64,000 nt of DNA from an uncultured Pelagibacteraceae bacterium. GTDB taxonomy: Bacteria; Pseudomonadota; Alphaproteobacteria; Pelagibacterales; Pelagibacteraceae. The notes under the pieces are model-generated. The model was not told the origin of the DNA and made no database searches. It was given only the letters and a program-made list of their open reading frames with translations. Position numbers and translations under genes: made by a program. Position 1 is the stretch's first letter. Each line of letters opens with the position of its first letter. This document shows positions 32,969 through 43,020 of this stretch, piece after piece. Location of the stretch: the NCBI GenBank assembly GCA_902542165.1, contig CACBTF010000001.1, positions 1 through 64,000 on the forward strand, in the 5' to 3' direction.

Positions 32969-33942
32969 GTTCAGAACAACTTTTACAAAAAACAGATATC
33001 AAACTGTCTGTAAAACAAACTTTTGGTTTTGAGAGTGATATGAAGGTTGGAGCTTTCTCAAAAAAAAATGAATATGTTCCAAAGATAGATCCAGACTATA
33101 AATTTGATAAAGATACTACTTTAGCAATTTTAGCTGGTTTCTCTTTCAACAAAAGAGTTTTAATACAAGGATATCACGGTACAGGTAAATCTACTCACAT
33201 AGAACAAGTGGCTGCGAGACTTAACTGGCCATGTGTTAGAGTTAATTTAGACAGTCACATAAGTAGAATAGATTTAATAGGGAAAGATGCGATTGTTTTG
33301 AAAGATGGAAAACAAATTACTGAATTCAAAGAAGGTATTTTACCTTGGTCAATTCAAAATCCAGTGGCATTAGTTTTCGATGAATATGATGCTGGAAGGC
33401 CTGACGTAATGTTCGTTATTCAAAGAGTTTTAGAAAGTGAAGGAAATTTTACATTATTAGATAAAAACAAAGTTTTACAACAACACGATCTCTTTAGAAT
33501 TTTTGCCACTACAAACACTGTCGGGCTAGGTGATACAACTGGTTTGTATCATGGCACTCAACAAATTAACCAGGGCCAGATGGATAGATGGAATATTGTT
33601 TCAACATTGAATTATTTACCATTTGAAAAAGAATTAGAAATAGTTTTAGCAAAAAACAAAGATTTTAATAATAAAGATGGAAAAGAACTTCTTTCTAATA
33701 TGGTCAAGGTTGCAGATCTAACAAGAAAGGGTTTTATTAACGGTGATATCTCTACCGTTATGAGTCCGCGTACAGTTTTACATTGGGCTGAAAATACAAG
33801 TATATTTAAAGATCAGGGTTATGCTTTTAGAATTACATTTTTAAATAAATGTGATGAATTAGAAAAAAAAATAATTTCTGAATACTACCAAAGATGTTTT
33901 GGTGAGGATCTGCCAGAGTCATCTATTAATATCACTCTATAA
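32965..33942 (+). CDS. cobS: CobS-like AAA+ ATPase (MoxR-type)
   Basis: Walker [42 protein letters not shown]; Walker [11 protein letters not shown]. Confidence 0.93.
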   Translation: MSSEQLLQKTDIKLSVKQTFGFESDMKVGAFSKKNEYVPKIDPDYKFDKDTTLAILAGFSFNKRVLIQGYHGTGKSTHIEQVAARLNWPCVRVNLDSHISRIDLIGKDAIVLKDGKQITEFKEGILPWSIQNPVALVFDEYDAGRPDVMFVIQRVLESEGNFTLLDKNKVLQQHDLFRIFATTNTVGLGDTTGLYHGTQQINQGQMDRWNIVSTLNYLPFEKELEIVLAKNKDFNNKDGKELLSNMVKVADLTRKGFINGDISTVMSPRTVLHWAENTSIFKDQGYAFRITFLNKCDELEKKIISEYYQRCFGEDLPESSINITL

Positions 33943-33943
33943 A

Positions 33944-35743
33944 GTGGAATCTAAAAAAGAAAAAATAGCTGATTTTAAAGCTGCAATTAGTTCTACAGTT
34001 AGATCACTATCTAACTCAGAAAAAATTGAAGTTTCTTTTGGAAATGATAGATCTAAATCTGGAAGAAATTCAATTAGTCTACCGGAACTGAGCGCTATTA
34101 ATAAAAAATTTAATTTTAATCAGATAAGAGCTATGGCAGATTCAAAATCTTTACGACATAGATTTTCTAATCCTAAAACATTTAAACAATATGAGCCAGA
34201 TGGAAATATATCTAAGCAGTTATATAGAATTTCAGAAAAAATTAGATGTGAAAAAATCGGAACTAACTATTTTAAAGGAGTAAAAAATAATATTGAAACT
34301 TTTTATCAAGAGAGGGTATCTGGCTTAGATCTTAAAAGTAGTGAGGATAAAATTGTTGAGTCCTTTGAAAATTATTTAAGAACAAAATTTCTTGATTTTG
34401 AAAACAACAGTCAAATAGATAAAAAACTTAAATCGTATAAAAAAGATTTGAATGAAAAATTTAAAGATAAGATAGGTCAATTAAATGATCTCACCTTGGA
34501 TCAAAAGAAATTTAACTCCCTTATTTCTGAACTTATTGCAGATATGAATCTTGATGAAAATCTAGATGAAGAAGAAAAGAAAGATGAAGAAAAAAATAAT
34601 GGTGATAAGCAAAATAAACCTGATAATCAGGAAAAACAGGCAAAAGAAAAAGAGGATAAGCAAGAGGAGATGTCTATAGACTCTGGTATACCTGATCTTG
34701 AAAATGAAGCCAAAGAGTCAGATCAAGCTGAGGAAGAAGTTGAAATAGAAAACAGTTCTCAACCTGATTTAAGAAAAAAAGGAAAGAGTGCTTTAGGTGA
34801 TGTAAATTATAAAACCTACACTAGTGAATTTGATGAAATTATTAAAGCAGAAGAATTAGAAAATACTAAAGAACTTTCAAGACTAAGAAAAAATTTAGAC
34901 CAGCAATTATTGCAGCTTAAAAATTTCATCTCTAAACTTGCTAATAAATTACAGAGAAAACTTTTAGCTAAACAAAATAGGTCTTGGAATTTTGATCTCG
35001 AAGAGGGTTTATTAGATACTTCAAAATTACCAAGAATAATTATGGATCCATTTAATTCTTTATCTTTTAAAAAAGAAAAAGATATAGAGTTTAAAGATAC
35101 TTTAGTAACAATTTTAATTGATAACTCGGGCTCAATGAGAGGTAAACCTATATCAGTAGCAGCAATCTGTGCTGACATACTTTCAAGGACATTAGAAAGA
35201 TGCGCGGTCAAAGTTGAAATACTTGGCTTTACTACAAAACATTGGAAAGGAGGATCTTCTAGAGAAAAATGGATGAAAAATGATAAACCAACTTTACCAG
35301 GAAGATTGAATGATCTCAGACACATTATCTATAAATCAGCGGACACGCCTTGGAGACAGGCTAAAAATAATATGGGTCTAATGCTTAAAGAGGGATTATT
35401 AAAAGAAAATATTGATGGTGAAGCACTCAAGTGGGCTTACTACAAAATGAGTAGAAGAAAGGAAGAAAGAAAAATTCTTATGGTTATCTCAGATGGAGCT
35501 CCGGTAGATGACTCTACTTTATCAACGAATACAAGTGACTATCTAGAATCTAATCTAAAAAAAACAGTCAAATGGATTGAGAATAAAACAAACATTGAAT
35601 TATTAGCTATTGGTATTGGTCATGATGTTAAAAGATACTATAATCAAGCTGTAAAAATAACAGATGTTCAAGATTTAGGTGATGTAATGATTAACCAGCT
35701 AACTGACCTATTTGTCGAAAAGAATAAAAAAACAATTCATTAA
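33944..35743 (+). CDS. cobT: CobT-like VWA-domain protein
   Basis: GTG at 33944 just after the cobS stop preferred over the track start 33899; [15 protein letters not shown]; acidic linker. Confidence 0.92.
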   Translation: MESKKEKIADFKAAISSTVRSLSNSEKIEVSFGNDRSKSGRNSISLPELSAINKKFNFNQIRAMADSKSLRHRFSNPKTFKQYEPDGNISKQLYRISEKIRCEKIGTNYFKGVKNNIETFYQERVSGLDLKSSEDKIVESFENYLRTKFLDFENNSQIDKKLKSYKKDLNEKFKDKIGQLNDLTLDQKKFNSLISELIADMNLDENLDEEEKKDEEKNNGDKQNKPDNQEKQAKEKEDKQEEMSIDSGIPDLENEAKESDQAEEEVEIENSSQPDLRKKGKSALGDVNYKTYTSEFDEIIKAEELENTKELSRLRKNLDQQLLQLKNFISKLANKLQRKLLAKQNRSWNFDLEEGLLDTSKLPRIIMDPFNSLSFKKEKDIEFKDTLVTILIDNSGSMRGKPISVAAICADILSRTLERCAVKVEILGFTTKHWKGGSSREKWMKNDKPTLPGRLNDLRHIIYKSADTPWRQAKNNMGLMLKEGLLKENIDGEALKWAYYKMSRRKEERKILMVISDGAPVDDSTLSTNTSDYLESNLKKTVKWIENKTNIELLAIGIGHDVKRYYNQAVKITDVQDLGDVMINQLTDLFVEKNKKTIH

Positions 35744-36315
35744 TTCTTTATTTTCGAAACTGAACTCTCTGAAAAATCTTTTATTTTGTTTATTAATAAT
35801 CTAAATGGAATTAACATTGCCAACGCTATAAATAGCTTAACTGCTAAATCTCCAAAAGCTAGAATCACCCAAGGTATTCCTGTTGCGTAAAATGCAATCG
35901 AAAAAAATAGAAACGTATCAGTTACAGATCCAATTATTGATGATGTGAGAGGAGCTAGATACCATATTTTTTTTCTTAAAAAGTCGAAAATTTGAACATC
36001 TAAGTTTTGAGCTATAAAAAATGCAACTCCGGAACCAATAGCAATTCTTATAGAAATAATGTCTGAGAAATTAGTCGATACAAATAATGTTAAAAGCACT
36101 CCAATTGTAAATCCCACGTAAACAATTTTTCTTGCTACTAATTTTCCATAGGCACGGTTCGCTAAATCTGTAATTAAAAAAGTGATTGGGTAGCTAAAAG
36201 CACCGTAAGTTAAAATTTCATTTAATCCAAAATATTGAATTGGAAATTGAACTAAATAATTTGAAATAACTACAACCAAACCCATTAGAATAGAGAGTTT
36301 GTAAAATAAATTCAT
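35740..36315 (-). CDS. VUT family (DUF165/YhhQ-like) queuosine precursor transporter
   Basis: Multi-[36 protein letters not shown]. Confidence 0.87.
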   Translation of the reverse strand: MNLFYKLSILMGLVVVISNYLVQFPIQYFGLNEILTYGAFSYPITFLITDLANRAYGKLVARKIVYVGFTIGVLLTLFVSTNFSDIISIRIAIGSGVAFFIAQNLDVQIFDFLRKKIWYLAPLTSSIIGSVTDTFLFFSIAFYATGIPWVILAFGDLAVKLFIALAMLIPFRLLINKIKDFSESSVSKIKN

Positions 36316-36322
36316 TTTAGAA

Positions 36323-36601
36323 TTAAGATTTTGCTGAAATAGAAGATTTAATTTTTTTTACTTTTTTTGATAATTTAGTTTTTTTCGCAGATATTAAAAA
36401 TTTATCAAGACCACCTTTGAAATCTACAGTTCTTAATGCAGCGTTGGTCACATTTAATTTAATATCTTTTTTTAAAATATCACTTCTAAAAGTAACTTTT
36501 TTTAAATTGGGAAAAAATCTTCTTTTAGTTTTGTTTTTTGCATGACTAACGTTGTGACCTTTTAAAGGTGATATTCCTGTTAATTCGCATCTTTTAGACA
36601 T
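36323..36601 (-). CDS. rpmB: 50S ribosomal protein L28
   Basis: MSKRCELTGISPLKGHNVSHAKNKTKRRFFPNL. Confidence 0.97.
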   Translation of the reverse strand: MSKRCELTGISPLKGHNVSHAKNKTKRRFFPNLKKVTFRSDILKKDIKLNVTNAALRTVDFKGGLDKFLISAKKTKLSKKVKKIKSSISAKS

Positions 36602-36617
36602 AACTTTTTCCTGGTGT

Positions 36618-36646
36618 TATATAATTCTTGTATACATTAGGGTCAA
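36618..36646 (-). promoter_or_regulatory. Putative sigma70 promoter of rpmB: TTGACC-17 nt-TATATA
   Basis: Minus-strand TTGACC CTAATGTATACAAGAAT TATATA in the 41-nt pyrD-rpmB gap; -35 overlaps pyrD stop codon. Confidence 0.55.
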
Positions 36647-37689
36647 GCGTTAATTCCAACTGCTTCGCTAATGTTTTTAAGATTTTCTTTTTTTAAAATT
36701 GATATTAAGTCTTTTTTAATCTCTTTGACGACACCTGGCCCTTTATAAACCATACCTGTATATAATTGTACCGCATTAGCACCTGCTGTTATTTTTTCAA
36801 AAGCACTTTCTCCAGAATCTACTCCCCCAACTCCTATAATGTTAATCTTCCCCTTGGTTTCTTTATAAAATTTTTTAATTAAATTAGTTGAAATATCTTT
36901 AAGAGGTTGTCCTGATAATCCACCAGTTTCATGTTTTTTAATATCAGAAAGATTATCACGATAACTGTCTGTTGTGTTAGAAATTATTATACCTTGTATT
37001 TTATGACTACTCACTAATTCAACTATTTTACTTATTTCGTTATCATGAATATCTGGTGATATTTTTATAGCTATGGGACAATTGATTTTTTTTTCTTTTA
37101 TAATCTTATTTATTCCAGATAAAAGTTTTCTCATTTGTCCCTGATCATGAAAATCTCTTAAACCTTCGGTGTTCGGTGAGGAGATGTTAATTGTTATATA
37201 TCCAGCATACATTCCTAGTCTTGAAAGGCAAATATAATAATCATCTTCTTTATTTTTTGTTTCTTTATTTGGTCCAATGTTAATTCCTAAAAACCCATCA
37301 GGGTAATTATTTGATATTCTCTTCGATACAGTTTCTGATCCATGATTATTGAAGCCAAGACGATTGATAAGTGCCTGATCTTTCTCTAATCTAAATATTC
37401 TTGGTTTTGGATTTCCCAATTGCTGTTTTGGAGTGACGGTGCCTACCTCGATAAAACCAAAGCCAAATTTAAAAAGAGAATTATAAACTTCAGCACTTTT
37501 ATCAAAACCTGCAGCTAAACCTATTGGATTTGAAATCGTTTTACCTAAAAGATTTGTCTCAAGCATTTCCTCACTTTCAACATTAAAAAAGCTTTTTGGA
37601 AAAATATTTGCCTTTAGTGATTTTATAGCTAAATCGTGTGCTACCTCAGGATCTAACGAAAATATATAAGGTCTTAAAATTGAAAACAT
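36643..37689 (-). CDS. pyrD: Dihydroorotate dehydrogenase (quinone)
   Basis: NPIGLAAGFDKSAEV, FGFIEVGTVTP, ISSPNTEGLRDF, GVGGVDSGE. Confidence 0.97.
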   Translation of the reverse strand: MFSILRPYIFSLDPEVAHDLAIKSLKANIFPKSFFNVESEEMLETNLLGKTISNPIGLAAGFDKSAEVYNSLFKFGFGFIEVGTVTPKQQLGNPKPRIFRLEKDQALINRLGFNNHGSETVSKRISNNYPDGFLGINIGPNKETKNKEDDYYICLSRLGMYAGYITINISSPNTEGLRDFHDQGQMRKLLSGINKIIKEKKINCPIAIKISPDIHDNEISKIVELVSSHKIQGIIISNTTDSYRDNLSDIKKHETGGLSGQPLKDISTNLIKKFYKETKGKINIIGVGGVDSGESAFEKITAGANAVQLYTGMVYKGPGVVKEIKKDLISILKKENLKNISEAVGINA

Positions 37690-39257
37690 TAATTAGTATT
37701 TATTTTATCTTTCATTAACTCAATTGTCTCTTTCAATCCGAAGAAGCTGACAAAATAACCCATCCTAGGGCCATTTTCTTCTCCAAATACAACTTCATAA
37801 ATTAATTTAAACCAATCTCTCAAATTTTGTTCGTATCCATTTTCTTTCCCTGTAGCATAAACAATAGTTTGTATTTCCTCAGGCTTTAAGTTTTGATTTA
37901 TTTCAGATAATTTTTTAACAAGATTATCTAAAGCTCTCTTTTCACTTGATGAAGGCTTTTTAAATCTTTTATTTGGTTCAACTTTATCTTTAAAATAATT
38001 TATAGCACACTCTGTTAAACCATCTAAAATAGGATAATCTTTAGGTTTTATTTCTTGATGAAATCTATTTATAAATTTCCATAAAATTTTTTTATTATCT
38101 GCGTTACTAGACCCAACTAAATTCAATAACATTGAAAAAGGCATTACAATTTTCTCAGTTGGTGGTTTTCCATTGTGTATGTGCCAAACTGGATTTAAAA
38201 TTTTATCTTTTTCATTTTGGGATGGAAATTTTTCGATGCTCGTTAAATACTCATCAACTGTTTTAGGTACAACTTCTGTATAAAGTTTTTTAGCTCTTTT
38301 TGGATTTGGATACATATAAAGTGACAAGCTCTCTGGTGATGCGTATCTGAGCCACTGATCTATAGAAATTCCATTTCCTTTAGATTTAGAGATTTTTTCT
38401 CCTTTTTCGTCTAAAAAAAGTTCATACGCAAAACCATTCGGAGGATTTTTTCCAAGTGTTTTACAAATTTTATTAGATAAAATAGCACTCTCTGTTAAAT
38501 CTTTTCCATACATTTCAAAATCAACATCGAAAGTGAACCATCTCATTGCCCAATCTACTTTCCACTGAAGTTTAGATTTTCCATCTAAAATGCTTGTTTC
38601 AATTTTTTCACCACTGTTGTTGAAGACTGCCTTTCCAGTTTTCTTGTCTATTTCTAATAATGGTATTTCCAACACTTTTCCGGTTTTAGGACAAATTGGT
38701 AAAAATGGACAGTATGTTTTTCTTCTTTCTTCTCGCAGAGTTGGAAGAATAATATTCATTACGTCCTCATATTTTTCTGCAACTCTTAAAAGTGATTTAT
38801 TGAAAACACCATTTTTATAATTTTCTGTCGAGCTTTTAAAGATAAATTTAAAATTAAACCTATTTAAAAATTCTTTAAGCATCTCGTTATTATGCTCACC
38901 AAAGCTATTATACTTTTTAAAAGGATCAGGAATATTTGTTAATGGTTTCCCTAAATTTTCTTTCAAAACTTGAGCGTTAATAATATTATCAGGAACTTTT
39001 CTTAATCCATCCATATCATCAGAGAATGTAATCAATTCATTATTAATTTTTTCTATGTGATTTAAAGCATTTATCATCATAGTAGTCCTTGCGACTTCAC
39101 CGAAAGTCCCTATATGTGGTAATCCACTTGGCCCATAACCAGTCTGAAAAGTTATTTTACCTTTTTTTTTTATAATGTCTTTTCTGTCTTTTAAAAGCTT
39201 TCTGATTTCAACAAATGGCCAAGATGAAGTAGATTGAATTATGTTATTATCCAGCAT
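37689..39257 (-). CDS. lysS: Class I lysyl-tRNA synthetase
   Basis: YGPSGLPHIGTFGEVARTTMM (HIGH) and EKISKSKGNG (KMSKS-like) of the class I LysRS. Confidence 0.95.
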   Translation of the reverse strand: MLDNNIIQSTSSWPFVEIRKLLKDRKDIIKKKGKITFQTGYGPSGLPHIGTFGEVARTTMMINALNHIEKINNELITFSDDMDGLRKVPDNIINAQVLKENLGKPLTNIPDPFKKYNSFGEHNNEMLKEFLNRFNFKFIFKSSTENYKNGVFNKSLLRVAEKYEDVMNIILPTLREERRKTYCPFLPICPKTGKVLEIPLLEIDKKTGKAVFNNSGEKIETSILDGKSKLQWKVDWAMRWFTFDVDFEMYGKDLTESAILSNKICKTLGKNPPNGFAYELFLDEKGEKISKSKGNGISIDQWLRYASPESLSLYMYPNPKRAKKLYTEVVPKTVDEYLTSIEKFPSQNEKDKILNPVWHIHNGKPPTEKIVMPFSMLLNLVGSSNADNKKILWKFINRFHQEIKPKDYPILDGLTECAINYFKDKVEPNKRFKKPSSSEKRALDNLVKKLSEINQNLKPEEIQTIVYATGKENGYEQNLRDWFKLIYEVVFGEENGPRMGYFVSFFGLKETIELMKDKINTN

Positions 39258-39349
39258 AGTAATGGTTTATTAAATTTTATATGCAAAATACAGATATAAT
39301 TACGTCATATTAAGTTGAATTTTAAAACTATTTAAATAATCTTATTTTA

Positions 39350-40798
39350 ATGGCTAACAACAAAACAGTTTTTTTCCTAATCGGCATATTACTTATAGTG
39401 TTAGGGCTTTCGATGCTAGCGCCTTATACAATGCAAGTTATATATGAAGAAAATAGCCACAGCTTTATATCATCCTCTTTCGTAACAATATTTATTGGGA
39501 TTTTATGTATATTAGCTAATCTAGAAAAAGATTTAAAATTAAATCTTAGACAAACCTTTTTATTCTCAACTCTTGCTTGGGTCACAGTCGCAATTTTTGG
39601 AAGCTTGCCATTTATATTATCCAGCCAAGAATTTTCGTTCAGTGACGCTTTTTTTGAAAGTATGTCAGGTATAACAACTACAGGTGCAACTGTAATATCG
39701 GATTTAGATAATAGTCCCAAAAGTATTCTATTATGGAGAGCTATCATGCAATGGTTGGGTGGGATAGGTATAGTTGTGATGGCAATTACAATTTTACCGC
39801 TATTAAAGGTTGGTGGAATGCAGCTTTTCAAAATGGAAGGTCCAGATAGCACTGAAAAAATTTTACCAAGAACTGTTGAAGTGGCAGCTATTATAATTTC
39901 AACCTATATAATTCTTACCATTTTTTGTGGTTTTTTTTATTGGATATTTGGAATGACAATTTTTGATAGTGTTTGTCATGCAATGACAACCATAGCAACT
40001 GGTGGCTTTTCGACTCATAATGATTCAATTGGTTTTTTCAAAAATTCAAATATAGAAATAGTTGCAAGTGTTTTCATTATTTTAGGTAGTATACCTTTTA
40101 TCTCTTATTTAAAATTTTCTCAGGGAAATAAAAAAATATTTTTTCAAGATGTACAAATTAAAGGTTTAATATATCTTTTAGCTTTCTCAATTTTAATTAT
40201 GTTTCTTTACTTATTATTCATAAATTATGAAAGCAATCTATTTGAAAAAATAAGAATTTCCTCATTCAATGTAATTTCTATCTTATCAGGCACGGGTTAT
40301 GTCACAGATGATTTTGGACTATGGGGAAAATTTTCTTTAATTTTCTTCTTGTTTTTAATGTTTATCGGCGGATGTGCTGGCTCTACCGCATGTGGTATTA
40401 AAATTTTTAGATTACAAATGCTTTTAATTTTTCTAAAGAACCAGGTAAAAAAATTGATTTACCCAAACAGTGTGATCTTGACTAAATATAATAATCAAAA
40501 AATTTCAGATGATTTTATAAGATCTGTAATAATCTTTATTTTTTCATTTTTGTTTATTTTTTTAATTATTGCTATGCTTCTTTCAATTAGCGGATTAGAT
40601 TTTGTAACATCAATTTCGGGAGCTGCAAGTTCTATTTCTAATGTAGGACCAGGATTAGGTGAAATTATTGGACCTGATGGAAATTATAAAAGTTTACCTA
40701 ATTTATCAAAATGGATTTTAGCGACTGGTATGTTGCTTGGTAGATTAGAATTATTTGCTGTCCTAGTGCTTTTCTTTCCATCTTTTTGGAGAAATTAA
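39350..40798 (+). CDS. trkH: Trk-type potassium uptake protein TrkH
   Basis: SGITTTGATVI, AMTTIATGGFSTHNDSIG, GGCAGSTACGIKIFR. Confidence 0.93.
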   Translation: MANNKTVFFLIGILLIVLGLSMLAPYTMQVIYEENSHSFISSSFVTIFIGILCILANLEKDLKLNLRQTFLFSTLAWVTVAIFGSLPFILSSQEFSFSDAFFESMSGITTTGATVISDLDNSPKSILLWRAIMQWLGGIGIVVMAITILPLLKVGGMQLFKMEGPDSTEKILPRTVEVAAIIISTYIILTIFCGFFYWIFGMTIFDSVCHAMTTIATGGFSTHNDSIGFFKNSNIEIVASVFIILGSIPFISYLKFSQGNKKIFFQDVQIKGLIYLLAFSILIMFLYLLFINYESNLFEKIRISSFNVISILSGTGYVTDDFGLWGKFSLIFFLFLMFIGGCAGSTACGIKIFRLQMLLIFLKNQVKKLIYPNSVILTKYNNQKISDDFIRSVIIFIFSFLFIFLIIAMLLSISGLDFVTSISGAASSISNVGPGLGEIIGPDGNYKSLPNLSKWILATGMLLGRLELFAVLVLFFPSFWRN

Positions 40799-40801
40799 GT
40801 T

Positions 40802-42175
40802 ATGAAAATATATAAAAAACAATCACTCGCTGAAACTTTCTCTGTTTATTTTGATATTAGAATGTTTAAAATATTACTTCTTGGTGCAATAAGTGGTTTT
40901 CCTTGGGTCATTATTGGAAGCAGTTTAAGTCTATGGTTAAAAGAAGACGGTTTAAGCAGAAGCACTATAGGCTGGGCTGGGTTGATTTTTGCAGTTTATG
41001 CTTTCAATTATTTATGGGCTCCAATTATAGATAGAGTAAAAATTCCTTGGTTGACAAATAAAATTGGTCATAGGCGTGGCTGGATTGTTTTAATGCAAAC
41101 TATCATATTAATTAGTTTAATTTTTTGGAGTTTGATTGAGCCGTCTACAAATTTAGCATTAGTAATAAGTGTTGGGCTTATAATTGCTATTGCTTCAGCG
41201 ACACAAGATATAACCGTCGATGCATTAAGAATTGAACAAATTGGAGAGAACGAGGGAAAATCTATGCAGGCTGGTGCAGCGATGGCAGTGGTAGGTTGGT
41301 GGACTGGGTATAAGTTAGGCGGTGTAGTGGCCCTTACCTCAGCAGAATTCTTTCAAAATTTTGGTTTTGAAAATTATTGGCAAATAACTTTTCTAGTTCT
41401 AGGAGCTTTAATTATAGCCTGTAACATTGGTTTAATGTTTGTAAACGAGGCTTTGCAAACAGATAGAAGCGACACTCAAAAAAGAACAGATAAAATGATT
41501 GAAGATAAATTAGGTACTTCAAACTTTTTAACAAAAACTATTGCATGGATTACCGGGACAGTTGCAGGTCCAATAATTAGCTTTTTTAAAAAAAATGGTT
41601 TTAATATTGCTTTAGCAATATTAGCTTTTATTTTTCTTTTTAAAATCGGGGAGGCTTTTCTTGGTAGAATGTCAGTAATTTTTTATAAGGAAATTGGTTT
41701 TACAAAGACAGATATAGCATTGTATTCCAAAGGTCTTGGGTGGTTAACCACTGTAATTTTTACACTGCTAGGTGGTTTGTTTGCTATTAGATCTGGTGTG
41801 GTAAAAGCTATGTTTATTTCAGGAATACTGATGGCCTCAACAAATTTACTTTTTTCTTTATTGGCATGGTCAGGGAAATCAGAATTATTGTTTGCTATTG
41901 CAGTAATATTTGATGATATGGCAGCAGCCTTTGCCACGGTTGCGTTTGTAGCTTTTATTTCGATGCTAGTAGATAGAACTTACACTGCAACACAATATGC
42001 TTTATTAGCTTCGATCGGAACAGCAGGACGAACAACTTTAGCGGCATCCTCTGGGGCTTTAGTTGATTGGTTAAATGGAGACTGGGGTATATTTTTTATT
42101 ATCACTGCAATAATGGTAATTCCATCTCTTATATTTCTTTACATGATAAGACATAAACTTAATTTAAATGATTAA
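40802..42175 (+). CDS. MFS transporter, AmpG-like
   Basis: 12-TM-like ORF; SATQDITVDALRIEQI, DDMAAAFATVAFVAFISML. Confidence 0.85.
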   Translation: MKIYKKQSLAETFSVYFDIRMFKILLLGAISGFPWVIIGSSLSLWLKEDGLSRSTIGWAGLIFAVYAFNYLWAPIIDRVKIPWLTNKIGHRRGWIVLMQTIILISLIFWSLIEPSTNLALVISVGLIIAIASATQDITVDALRIEQIGENEGKSMQAGAAMAVVGWWTGYKLGGVVALTSAEFFQNFGFENYWQITFLVLGALIIACNIGLMFVNEALQTDRSDTQKRTDKMIEDKLGTSNFLTKTIAWITGTVAGPIISFFKKNGFNIALAILAFIFLFKIGEAFLGRMSVIFYKEIGFTKTDIALYSKGLGWLTTVIFTLLGGLFAIRSGVVKAMFISGILMASTNLLFSLLAWSGKSELLFAIAVIFDDMAAAFATVAFVAFISMLVDRTYTATQYALLASIGTAGRTTLAASSGALVDWLNGDWGIFFIITAIMVIPSLIFLYMIRHKLNLND

Positions 42176-42905
42176 ATATTTTACAAATAATTTTTCAGTA
42201 ATAAATCTTTATAAGAAACCTTCGTCAGAATCTGAAATAGTTACACAAATGATTTATGGTGAAAGCTTTTCTATAACTAAGAAATCAAAAAAATGGCTTA
42301 AGATAAAAATTAAAGAAGATAATTATAAAGGTTATATATTAAATAAAAAATATTCTACTTTTTTAAAACCAACCCATAAAGTAAATTTATTAAAGGCGAA
42401 AATTTATAAATTTCCAAATAAAATTAAAAAAGGAGAAATCACCTTTGGCTCTAAAATTAGAGTAATTGACCAAGATTCAAAATCATTTAAATTTGCTGGA
42501 GGATGGATAAGCAAACAAGATGTAAAGCCGATTTTGTTTAAAGAAAAAAACCCTTTTAGAAAAATTACATATTTTAAAAATATAAGATATAAGTGGGGCG
42601 GTAAATCTTTTAAAGGAATTGATTGCTCGGCACTTGTACAAATTTTTTTGAATTTTAATAATAAATTTTGCCCGAGAGATGCTAAAGATCAGGTTAAATA
42701 TTTCAAAAAAAATGTAAAATTAAAAAACATAAAAAAAAATGATATGATTTATTGGAGAGGCCATGTTGCTGTAGCATTATCAAATAAAAAATTAATTCAT
42801 GCTTATGGACCAATGAAGAAAACTGTTATAATGGGTATCAATCAAACAATTAAAAGAATTAAAAGTACTGCCAGACTTAATATAATTGGAATTAAAAGGC
42901 TTTAA
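42168..42905 (+). CDS. SH3-like plus NlpC/P60 (C40) peptidase family protein
   Basis: YKWGGKSFKGIDCSALVQ, RDAKDQ, HVAVALSNKKLIHAYG. Confidence 0.9.
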   Translation: MIKYFTNNFSVINLYKKPSSESEIVTQMIYGESFSITKKSKKWLKIKIKEDNYKGYILNKKYSTFLKPTHKVNLLKAKIYKFPNKIKKGEITFGSKIRVIDQDSKSFKFAGGWISKQDVKPILFKEKNPFRKITYFKNIRYKWGGKSFKGIDCSALVQIFLNFNNKFCPRDAKDQVKYFKKNVKLKNIKKNDMIYWRGHVAVALSNKKLIHAYGPMKKTVIMGINQTIKRIKSTARLNIIGIKRL

Positions 42906-42910
42906 AAGCA

Positions 42911-42944
42911 AAGGCAGCTTCAGTCTCCCTCCACTGCCCCTGAA
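42911..42944. other. GC-rich intergenic island with two interlocking complementary arm pairs (possible structured RNA or terminator)
   Basis: 42911-42942 is 20/32 G+C; GGCAG(42913-42917)/CTGCC(42934-42938) and TTCAG(42919-42923)/CTGAA(42940-42944). Confidence 0.4.
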
Positions 42945-43020
42945 AAAAATTTATCCGATTCATGAAATTAATAGAAGACTCTTTTAAGTTGTATGTGGAT
43001 ATGGTTATAAATATTAAAAT

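Noticed and set aside
34816-35325. 169-aa antisense ORF inside cobT
   Set aside because: Opposite a well-supported VWA domain; composition mirrors the sense codons.
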